Below are positions 51,994 to 59,259 of a DNA stretch of 64,000 nucleotides, piece by piece. The notes under the pieces were generated by a model. The model saw only the letters and a program-made list of their open reading frames with translations. It did no database searches and was not told where the DNA came from. Location: NCBI RefSeq assembly GCF_009707665.1, contig NZ_WLZW01000001.1, positions 1,364,001 through 1,428,000 on the forward strand, in the 5' to 3' direction. This DNA is from Planomicrobium sp. YIM 101495 (lineage in GTDB: Bacteria; Bacillota; Bacilli; Bacillales_A; Planococcaceae). The position numbers and the translations under genes were made by a program. Within the stretch, counting starts at the first letter, position 1. Each line of letters begins with the position of its first letter.

Positions 51994-53646
51994 TTAAGTA
52001 CCTGCTATTTTCTTATTTTTCGAATCATACATCGCCATGTCCGCCTGCTTCAAAAGGGACGAGACTGTTTCATCTGCAGGCACTGCGAGGACAAGTCCGA
52101 TGCTGATATTGACATTGACCTCGAAGTCTTTGATGACGATCGGTTCTGCGACGATGGCGTGAAGACGGCGGATCATCGCGTCTTTCTCCATTGCATTCGT
52201 GACGTCGTGCAAGACCATGGCAAATTCATCTCCGCCGAGACGCGCAGCCAAGTTATCGCCTTCCATGACATCTGCAAGCCGCTTGCCGAATTCTTCGATG
52301 ACCGCATCCCCCGCCTCGTGGCCAAGATAGTCGTTGATCAGTTTGAAGTCATCGATGTCGATGATGCCGATCGCAAGCGTTTGGTTATTCAGCATCGGGT
52401 CATCGATGTAGTGCTGCAGGTGATCTTTCAGCTGGCGGCGGTTCGGCAGCCCGGTCAGGGAGTCATGGAACGCATAGAAGACCAGCTCCTGCTCCCGTTC
52501 GCGCTGGATCGAGACATCTCGCGCTATCGTCACCATGTGGACGAGCTCACCGAAATCGTCGAACACTGGTGTGCCGCGAATTTCCGACACGCGCCACCCT
52601 TCTGTCTTATGGTAAATACGCGCTTCCGACACGAAGCTCCGTTTCAACTTCACCGAGTCCTTATATGCAGTCTCGAGCGCTTCGACATCTTCGGGATGAA
52701 TCTTCTCGTACTGCAAACTGCCGATGTAATCTTCGCGCGAATAGCCGTATACTTCTTTGCACGCAGGCGAGACGTAGACGATCATCCCCCGTTTATCGAG
52801 CAGGAACACGACATCGTGCGAATTCTCGGCGATGATGCGGAACCGGCTTTCGCTCTCGATGTACTGACTCGCCATCTGATCGAGCTCGGTCATGTCCTTG
52901 AGGATGACGTACCAACCGACGTTCGCGCCTTTCACTTCGACCGGTGCGACAGAAACGAGCACGCCGATCTCGTGGTCGCGGCTCTTGATGCTGACGCGGA
53001 AGTCTTCCGCTTTGTAGCAGTGTCCTCCGTGGAAACAGCTCCGGGCTTTTTCCTTGCCGTCTATAACCAGCTCTTCGAAAAATTCGACGCCAAGCAACTC
53101 GTCTATTTTGTAGCCAAGCATCTGTGTGACGGTCTTGTTGATCGAGACGATCTTGCCATCGAGGTCGAGCGAGAAGATGGCGTCTTTGTTGTTGTCAAAT
53201 AGCGAACGGTAACGTGAACGACTTTCTTTCAGCCGCTCCGACGCATCTTTATACGCGCGCTGGGCAATGCGCGCTTCCGTCATGTCCTTGACGACTTCGA
53301 CGATGTGCGTGCAGTTGCCGGAGGCGTCGAAAAACGGGATCAGCCGTGCTTTGGCGAAACGCTTTTCACCCGATACTCCGTAGTATTCGTCTTCGAGCAC
53401 GATGGATTCTTTCCGTTCGATCGCCTGTTCATAGTTTTGCTGCAGTTTTTCGGCGAATGGTGCTTCGTGCACGTCTTGAAGGGTCTTGCCAAGATGCTCT
53501 TCCTTGATCGGCATCTGTGCGAGCGCCGCTTCGTTGAAAAAGGCATAGCGAAGAACCGACTCATCCGTATATTCCATGATGAATACGATGTCGTCCAAGG
53601 CATGCAGCAAGATAGCGTCTAGTGGAAGTGGCTTGATTACATTCAT
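51994..53646 (-). CDS. Diguanylate cyclase with three PAS domains (PAS-PAS-PAS-GGDEF)
   Basis: A 550-residue protein. The start is ATG 53646 (MNVIKPLPLDAILLHALDDI) after AGGAAAGGA. PAS domains at about 8-125 (ending VVKDMTEARIAQRAY), 145-260 (YRSLFDNNKDAIFSLDLDGK ... VILKDMTELDQ) and 270-385 (FRIIAENSHDVVFLLDKRG ... IARDVSIQRERE). The GGDEF domain (about 390-550) begins AFHDSLTGLPNRRQL and has the intact active site RLGGDEFAMVL (near 477). There is no clear RxxD inhibitory site and no EAL domain, so it should make c-di-GMP. No membrane segment: a cytosolic sensor. PAS 2 carries a Cys/His-rich loop (ARSCFHGGHCYKAEDF near 212), which may bind metal or haem or react to redox state. Confidence 0.92.
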   Translation of the reverse strand: MNVIKPLPLDAILLHALDDIVFIMEYTDESVLRYAFFNEAALAQMPIKEEHLGKTLQDVHEAPFAEKLQQNYEQAIERKESIVLEDEYYGVSGEKRFAKARLIPFFDASGNCTHIVEVVKDMTEARIAQRAYKDASERLKESRSRYRSLFDNNKDAIFSLDLDGKIVSINKTVTQMLGYKIDELLGVEFFEELVIDGKEKARSCFHGGHCYKAEDFRVSIKSRDHEIGVLVSVAPVEVKGANVGWYVILKDMTELDQMASQYIESESRFRIIAENSHDVVFLLDKRGMIVYVSPACKEVYGYSREDYIGSLQYEKIHPEDVEALETAYKDSVKLKRSFVSEARIYHKTEGWRVSEIRGTPVFDDFGELVHMVTIARDVSIQREREQELVFYAFHDSLTGLPNRRQLKDHLQHYIDDPMLNNQTLAIGIIDIDDFKLINDYLGHEAGDAVIEEFGKRLADVMEGDNLAARLGGDEFAMVLHDVTNAMEKDAMIRRLHAIVAEPIVIKDFEVNVNISIGLVLAVPADETVSSLLKQADMAMYDSKNKKIAGT

Positions 53647-53936
53647 AGCAAAAAATCCTTTCCTGGTTGCTCGGCTTTTCAGATCCACGAAAGAGTACCA
53701 CCCATCAAAAAACACTAAAGCATGTTGCGGTTGTATAACGAGGGGGAGGCTTGGGGGATCTAAAGTGTGCTATTCTTCTTATATTCTCTTCCATTATAAT
53801 GCATTTTCTTAATTAATATAGGTTAAAGTCGAAATTTTCTTCAATTGGTCATAGGTTATGGGAGAGATTATGGCAAGTTGGAAAAATGCGTTTGAGAAAG
53901 TGAGATTGGGTGTTGCTTTAATATTTGCTGCGGTGA

Positions 53937-54400
53937 TTCGAGTGTCGAATGGAAATTCGCTTGCGGCTTCGGACAGGGCTCCCGTGATAAGCCAAGCTGA
54001 GAATCGCTCCTCTTATCACTCCGCCCAGTCCACACCAGCCACTTCGCTGGTGTGTGGGTGCAGTGGTGGTGTTGTGGCAGCTAGCGTTTCATTTTAATTC
54101 GGGCGTTTCATATTTGTTTGGCGGCTGACTGCGTAGGCCACTGGGGTTCTAGTGCCGATGTGTGGAAAAGTGATTCGGGTGTCGCGTAGAAATTCGCTTG
54201 CGGCTTCGGACAGGGCTCCCGTGATAAGCCGAGCTGAGAATCGCTCGTCTTATCACTCCGCCCAGTCCAAACCAGCCACTTCGCTGGTGTGTGGGAGAAG
54301 TGGTGGTGTCGCGGCAGCTAACGTTTCATTCTAATTCGGGCGTTTCATATTTGTTTGGCGGCTGACTGCGTAGGCCGCTGGGGTTCTGATTTGGCGAGTG
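53937..54400. repeat. Two further tandem copies of the roughly 232-bp R1 repeat
   Basis: Copies begin near 53937 and 54168 with GTGTCG..AATTCGCTTGCGGCTTCGG and contain the same GATAAGCC...CTTATCAC stem and GGCGGCTGACTGCGTAGGCC block as 42996-43470. They are closer to each other than to the 43-kb copies. No gene is supported in 53647-55004. Confidence 0.75.
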
Positions 54401-54417
54401 AAATTTATTGAAAAACA

Positions 54418-54516
54418 GCGAAATGCGATATGGAATGCGTGAAGTGCGATATGAACTGGCTGAAATGCGATATGAAGCACGTGAAGTGCGATATGAACCG
54501 GGTGAAATGCGATATG
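54418..54516. repeat. 21-bp-phased array with TGCGATAT core
   Basis: TGCGATATG starts at 54424, 54445, 54466, 54487 and 54508, each 21 bp apart; units alternate TGAAATGCGATATG and TGAAGTGCGATATG. It is the reverse complement of the ATATCGCA arrays at 58837 and 59087. It sits between the R1 pair and the second R2 copy. Confidence 0.85.
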
Positions 54517-54608
54517 ACATGCGAATCGCGAGTTCGAGCCCATGAAGCGCGAGTTGGATCACCAAATCCACTAGTAATTTTCCTCCTGAACTCCTTCCCT
54601 ACCATTCG

Positions 54609-54904
54609 TCACCTTCTGATAGAACGAAAAGAAGGTGACTTATGCGCGGATCATCCCACTCGCCAACATTCTACACCTCTCTCCTTCTTGAACAAGCTGA
54701 GCCGGAATGGAGGAGTAAGCACGTCGGAGGAGAAAAGCTAAGGCGAGACCCCGCAGGTTGCGCGAGCAGCCGAGGAGGCTCGAGGGCAAAGATGTGCTCC
54801 TGCATCGCTGCGCTAGCTTCGTCGCAAAGACATTGACCGAATTTCATTCGGCCAACATCTTCTCAGCGCCTCCAACGTGCGAAACTCCGCAATGCAGGTC
54901 AGCC
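54609..54904. repeat. R2 intergenic repeat, copy 2 (with an extra internal segment)
   Basis: Same start (CACCTTCTGATAGAA) and end (GAATGCAGGTCAGCC) as 43626-43845, but about 75 bp longer. The additional part, near 54785-54865, begins GGCAAAGATGTG and ends CCAACATCTTCTC, so it has inverted ends of its own. Confidence 0.65.
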
Positions 54905-54956
54905 CTCGCCCCTTCATCACTAATCCCACGAGAAGGTGCTCTCTTTTTGAAAACAG

Positions 54957-54989
54957 TAAAAAACCGGAAAGGCAGCCGCCTTCCCGGTT
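54957..54989 (-). terminator. Intrinsic terminator of the SLH-nucleotidase gene
   Basis: Minus-strand AACCGGGAAGGC, GGCT loop, GCCTTTCCGGTT, then TTTTAC, 16 bp after the stop. Confidence 0.85.
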
Positions 54990-55004
54990 CATTCGTTGCT
55001 ATTT

Positions 55005-57362
55005 TTACTCGATGACGAGGCCGTATTTCGCAAAGCCGCTCTCGAGGTCGCTTAGCCATTCGATTGTGCCGTTTTCTGGCATGAATGGTTTCGCGCGTCC
55101 AGATGTTTCGAAGACCAGTTCCGGCGTGCCGTCAACCTTCGCGAATGTCCAGTTGCCGTCCGCTGTCGGGTTCACTGTGCCTTCTGCGACCATGTAGTCT
55201 TGTACGGCTTGACGGTTCTCGTATGCGAAGTCGATGGCTTCAAGTGCGTCGACTACGCCCGGGAAGTTGCCCGTCGCACGGTGGTTGTTCGTGACGACCA
55301 GGAATTCCTGCTCGTCCGTCACTGCTTCCCCGTCGTACATCAAGTTCTTGATGCGGTTCGCGTCTGCGTTGACAAGTTCGCCGTCCGCATTGTATTTCGC
55401 TGGTTCCGTTACATCAATTTCGTAAGTGACGCCGTCAATGACGTCGAAGTTGTATGTGCGGAAGTCCGGGTTGATCAAGTTCTGTTCGCCTGTCGCTGCC
55501 GAATCGATTTGGTTGAACTGGCCTGCCGCCATTTCCAACCAGTCTTTCAGGCTTGCACCCGTTACGCGCAGGACATACATTGTGTTGTCGTAGACGTAGA
55601 GGTCTGCAACGTTCTTGATGGCGATTTCGCCTGTGTTGATTTCCGTGTAGTAATCCGCTCCGTTACGTCCGCCTGCTTTGAACGGTGCGCCTGCAGATAG
55701 CAATGGCAAGTCCGCATTTTCCGTGCCTGCCAGTTGCTGCTCGGCGTACCAAAGCTGTGCGTTCGTGACGAGCTGGATGGATGGATCATCTTTCACAAGT
55801 GAGAAGTAGCTCGTGATCGGTGCAGTCGTCTCGCCTACTGGTGAGTTGACGTATTCGATCGTTGCCTCGTGTGCTTCTTTCACTGCATCGATGACAGTTT
55901 GGTCGACTTCATCCGTTTCAGAATCGATTTTGCGAAGCTGAGCTTGTTGTGAAACGACTTCCCATTCATCGCCTTCTTGAGATAGTTTCAAGTCGATGAC
56001 ACCAAGGTGTGAACCGAATTTACCTGGCATGACGACTGGCGTGCCGTTGATTGTGCCTTGTTCCGTGTCAACTCCGGCAAGGTCGCCGTATGAGCCTGGG
56101 AACAGGTCGTGGTTGTGGCCAGTGATGACTGCATCCACGCCTTCAAGTTCTGTCAGTTGGTACGTGATGTTCTCTTCGCCGACTTCGTGGTTCTCGTCAC
56201 CCATCCCTGAGTGGGAAAGAACGACGACGACGTCTGCCCCGGCCGCTTCCACTTCAGGAAGGAACTTCTCGACTGTTTGGACTGCATCTTCTGCAGTCAC
56301 GTGGCCTTCAAGTTTCGCACGGTCCCATTTCAGGATTTGCGGAGCAACGATGCCGATGACACCGACTTGGATCGTGTGTGTCTCGCCTTGGCCGTCCGTT
56401 ACTTCTTTATCGATGATTGTGTAAGGCTCGAAGCGGTTCTCGCCTGTCGCTTCGTCGTAGACGTTCGCGTTCAAGAATGGGAATGGTGAATCGTCGATGA
56501 CTTCGTCCAAATACTCAAGGCCGAAGTTGAATTCGTGGTTCCCTAGAGTTGTTGCATCAAAGTCCAGTGCGCTAAGTGCTGCGACTGCCGGGTGGATTTC
56601 GCCTGGCTGCAGCGGATCGACGACGACTTTGTACGAGCCGAACGGCGTCCCTTGGATCAAGTCCCCGTTATCAAACAGAAGGTTGTTCGGGTTTTCTGCA
56701 CGTGCTTGTTCGATCAATACCGCTGTCTTCGCCAGTCCAAGTGAGTTGGACACGCGGTCTTGGTAGTAATCGTAGTTCACGAAGTTCGTGTGCAGATCCG
56801 ATGTTCCGAGAATGCGCAGTGCTACGTCAGCCGAATCGACTGGTGTGTACTCGCGAAGTGTACGCGCGATGATCGCTGCCATCTCGCGCGCGGAAATGCC
56901 TTTCGACGGTTTCACTGTGCCATCGCTGTAGCCGAGCAGCAGGCCGATGCCTGTTGCTTCCGCCAAGTTCTCGCTTAGGCTCATGCTCAAGTAACGTCCG
57001 TCTTTGAATTTCGACAAGATCGAAGTCGGGTAGACTTCTTCTGTCTCGACTGCACGGGCGGCAATCGCGAAACCTTGTTCGCGCGTCAGCATTTCATCCG
57101 GCGCGAACTTGTCCTCGCTCTTCCCGCTTGTCAGTTTCAATTGGAATGCAGCTTCGACATATGGTGCCAAGTCTGCATCCACGTCCGTGAAGGCGATGCT
57201 CGATCCGTCTTTCAACGGCAAGTCCATCGCTTCCACTAACGACTGGATAAATTCTCCGCGGCTTACTTCATCCGCTGCGCTTGCTGGTGCCGCTGTGAAC
57301 AGGCCGCTCATGACAAGCACTAGTGCAGCCAAAATCATGGCCGCTTTACGATATCCTTGCAT
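55005..57362 (-). CDS. SLH-anchored 5'-nucleotidase / 2',3'-cyclic nucleotide phosphodiesterase
   Basis: A 785-residue surface enzyme that releases phosphate from nucleotides outside the cell. ATG 57362 follows AAAGGAG. The signal peptide ends at AAPASAAD (about 30). SLH domains occupy about 30-175: a short first one (VSRGEFIQSLVEAM), then IAFTDVDADLAPYVEAAFQL and a third with GLLLGYSDGTVKPSKGISAR. The metallophosphatase domain has LGTSDLHTNF (near 187), DNGDLIQGTPFG (near 228), TLGNHEFNFG (near 270), VVLSHSGMGDENH (near 383) and TGHNHDLF (near 415). The 5'-nucleotidase C-terminal domain (about 510-760) has AGAPFKAGGRNGADYYTEIN and NVADLYVYDNTMYVLRVTG. SLH at the N-terminus of such an enzyme fits phosphate scavenging on the wall surface. 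Confidence 0.93.
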   Translation of the reverse strand: MQGYRKAAMILAALVLVMSGLFTAAPASAADEVSRGEFIQSLVEAMDLPLKDGSSIAFTDVDADLAPYVEAAFQLKLTSGKSEDKFAPDEMLTREQGFAIAARAVETEEVYPTSILSKFKDGRYLSMSLSENLAEATGIGLLLGYSDGTVKPSKGISAREMAAIIARTLREYTPVDSADVALRILGTSDLHTNFVNYDYYQDRVSNSLGLAKTAVLIEQARAENPNNLLFDNGDLIQGTPFGSYKVVVDPLQPGEIHPAVAALSALDFDATTLGNHEFNFGLEYLDEVIDDSPFPFLNANVYDEATGENRFEPYTIIDKEVTDGQGETHTIQVGVIGIVAPQILKWDRAKLEGHVTAEDAVQTVEKFLPEVEAAGADVVVVLSHSGMGDENHEVGEENITYQLTELEGVDAVITGHNHDLFPGSYGDLAGVDTEQGTINGTPVVMPGKFGSHLGVIDLKLSQEGDEWEVVSQQAQLRKIDSETDEVDQTVIDAVKEAHEATIEYVNSPVGETTAPITSYFSLVKDDPSIQLVTNAQLWYAEQQLAGTENADLPLLSAGAPFKAGGRNGADYYTEINTGEIAIKNVADLYVYDNTMYVLRVTGASLKDWLEMAAGQFNQIDSAATGEQNLINPDFRTYNFDVIDGVTYEIDVTEPAKYNADGELVNADANRIKNLMYDGEAVTDEQEFLVVTNNHRATGNFPGVVDALEAIDFAYENRQAVQDYMVAEGTVNPTADGNWTFAKVDGTPELVFETSGRAKPFMPENGTIEWLSDLESGFAKYGLVIE

Positions 57363-57496
57363 TTCTCCAGCTCCTTTACGAAATGTTTGTTCAATTCCAT
57401 TATATCGAACCCTTTTCCCTATTGATTGTGACAGAAGTTGTGTCTTTAGACGGGACTAATAGCGTTCTAAAATGTGAAAATTTGGTGATATATTGC

Positions 57497-57558
57497 GTGC
57501 CAGACACCAAAGTGCCAGACACTTTGGTGTCTGGCACTTTGGTGTCTGGCACTTTTTT
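57497..57558 (+). terminator. Perfect 26-bp hairpin with T-run in a divergent intergenic region
   Basis: GTGCCAGACACCAAAGTGCC.AGACAC at 57497-57522 pairs perfectly with 57527-57552 around a TTTG loop, followed by six Ts. It is built from two copies of GTGCCAGACAC. No plus-strand gene lies before it: the flanking genes point away from each other. It could be an attenuator in the leader of the SLH gene at 57645 or a mobile hairpin repeat. Confidence 0.7.
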
Positions 57559-57644
57559 GGATTCCCGCAGGTTTTTTGATCCGTTTGGCGAATTAATATT
57601 AGGAAGAAGCAGTATAGACAGATGGAACGGAGGAGATTGGAAAG

Positions 57645-58730
57645 ATGAAGAAGTTTTCTTTCTTGATGAGCGGGCTGCTCGCAGTGAGTTTGTTCGCGCC
57701 GCAAATGCAGGCCGCCAATGATTTGCCATCATCGCACCGTTTTTACGAGGAAATCGGTTACTTGATGGACCAACGCATTATTTCGGGGTATGACGACGGC
57801 ACGGTGCGGCCGGATCAGACCGTGACACGCGCGGAAGCCGCCATCATGATCGGCCAGCTGAAAGGGCTCGACGGGACGCAGCGCGGGACGAAATTCACAG
57901 ATGTGACTGCCGGACAGCGCGCGAGCGGATTCATCGCATCTGCGGAGCAAGCCGGATTCATGAATGGCCGCACGGACGGCACGTTCCAGCCATATGCGCC
58001 GATCACGCGCGGCGACATGGCGATCGTCACGGATAATGTGTTCGACTTAGCGTTTATAGCGACGAGCTACTTCACGGATGTGTCGCCGAATATGCGTGCA
58101 TACGACGCGATCAGTAGAATCATCGGCGGAAATATCGCAACCGGTTATCCGGATGACACGTTCAAGCCGAACCAAGCGATTACGCGCGGACAGTTTTCTG
58201 CATTCCTCGCGCGTGCTTTGGAACCTCGCTTTAAAAACGACACACACCGCGCAGGCACATTCTTGCGTGACAAGACGAAAACATATCGCTACGCCGAAAC
58301 GAGCGGCACTTCCGTCCACACTTACGAAGACGTGCCGCGAGTTCAAGGCCTCGAGATGGGCTTCATGTGGGTGACGCGGAATCCGGCGACGGGTGACACG
58401 ACCTATTACGGCGATGCGGAAAATCGGAGCGGCTTGTACCTCTTGTATCCATATTCCGAAGCTGACACGGACTTGATCTTCCCAGCCGAAGTCGGCAAGA
58501 AATTCAACGTCGGCTCCGAGTTCCAGCCTATGCACCAAATCACTGCGGTCAACGTATCCATCACTACGCCGTACAAAACGTTCACGAACGCTATCGAAGT
58601 AACGGTCCCATACGATCCGGTATTTCACGAAAGCGGCGGTTTCAAATACTATGTCGCCCCGGGGCATCATATCGTGAAAGTGTTCGATTCGAATGGGAAT
58701 GTCGTGCAGGAATTGATCGGGGTTGAGTGA
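57645..58730 (+). CDS. SLH x3 surface protein of unknown function
   Basis: A 361-residue secreted protein. ATG 57645 follows GGAGGAG. The signal peptide ends at about QMQAAND (residue 24). Three SLH domains: about 26-75 (LPSSHRFYEEIGYLMDQRII, GYDDGTVRPDQTVTRAEAA), 85-135 (FTDVTAGQRASGFIASAEQA, GRTDGTFQPYAPITRGDMA) and 143-192 (FTDVSPNMRAYDAISRIIGG, GYPDDTFKPNQAITRGQFS). The remaining 165 residues look beta-rich with YYVAPGHHIVKVFDSNGNVV at the end and have no recognised family. Possibly a structural or ligand-binding wall protein. Monocistronic with its own terminator. Confidence 0.8.
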   Translation: MKKFSFLMSGLLAVSLFAPQMQAANDLPSSHRFYEEIGYLMDQRIISGYDDGTVRPDQTVTRAEAAIMIGQLKGLDGTQRGTKFTDVTAGQRASGFIASAEQAGFMNGRTDGTFQPYAPITRGDMAIVTDNVFDLAFIATSYFTDVSPNMRAYDAISRIIGGNIATGYPDDTFKPNQAITRGQFSAFLARALEPRFKNDTHRAGTFLRDKTKTYRYAETSGTSVHTYEDVPRVQGLEMGFMWVTRNPATGDTTYYGDAENRSGLYLLYPYSEADTDLIFPAEVGKKFNVGSEFQPMHQITAVNVSITTPYKTFTNAIEVTVPYDPVFHESGGFKYYVAPGHHIVKVFDSNGNVVQELIGVE

Positions 58731-58743
58731 ATTAGAGAGAATG

Positions 58744-58773
58744 GAAGCACCTGCCTGGGGCGGGTGCTTTTTC
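58744..58773 (+). terminator. Intrinsic terminator of the SLH x3 gene
   Basis: AAGCACCTGCC, loop TGGG, GCGGGTGCTT, then TTT. Confidence 0.85.
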
Positions 58774-58836
58774 ATTTTAAGGGTTTTCGGGTTTGATCCT
58801 AGCGATTGGATTGGATTGGAGCGGTACGGTGCAGGC

Positions 58837-58935
58837 ATATCGCATTTCACCCCGTCGATATCGCACCTCACACCTCTCATATCGCACTTCGCTCACGCCA
58901 TATCGCATTTCGTCCGCTCAATATCGCATTTCACC
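58837..58935. repeat. 21-bp-phased array with ATATCGCA core (array D)
   Basis: ATATCGC starts at 58837, 58858, 58879, 58900 and 58921, each exactly 21 bp apart. Units read ATATCGCAYYTC followed by a variable nine-base part. Confidence 0.88.
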
Positions 58936-59086
58936 ATTTCCCCCTGAAAATGAGAGCGAAAGCGCGACACCGGGCGGCGATTTTGACATAGGGAAGCATC
59001 TGCTAGCGCAGATGCTTATTTCATTTTAGAGCTCCCGGGTTTGATCTGGAAGTCGGCTTTGCTAATTGTTGTGCTGCGCAGCAGTG

Positions 59087-59186
59087 ATATCGCACTCCAC
59101 AAGCAGGATATCGCATCTTACCCCGTTCATATCGCTTTTCGTGTCCCAGATATCGCACTTCGCACCATTCATATCGCATTTTGCGG
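59087..59186. repeat. 21-bp-phased array with ATATCGCA core (array E)
   Basis: ATATCGC starts at 59087, 59108, 59129, 59150 and 59171. Same core and orientation as array D 166 bp upstream, but the variable parts are different, so this is not a simple duplication. Both arrays lie in the 529-bp gap between two convergent genes; nothing else is seen there besides terminators. Confidence 0.88.
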
Positions 59187-59208
59187 TTTTCCAGTTTGAT
59201 TCGAACAC

Positions 59209-59249
59209 AAAAAGCCCGCCCCCCGGATCACTCCGGAGGGCGGGCTTTC
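59209..59249 (-). terminator. Intrinsic terminator of the subtilase gene
   Basis: Minus-strand AAAGCCCGCCC ... GGGCGGGCTTT with an inner CCGG stem, then TTGTG. It lies just after the stop. Confidence 0.85.
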
Positions 59250-59259
59250 AAGCTTTCGC

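Noticed and set aside
52159-53202. 347-codon open frame on the plus strand
   Set aside because: Shadow of the PAS-GGDEF gene; no ribosome binding site and unnatural composition.
54326-54605. Heptad-like repeat peptides (ISHFTRF-type) in several frames
   Set aside because: They follow from the 21-bp period being seven codons. No start signal fits, and all three frames stay open equally, as expected for a DNA-level repeat.
58837-59186. Possible CRISPR array
   Set aside because: Cores are only 7-9 bp, units are 21 bp, there are no 25-40 bp spacers and no cas genes.
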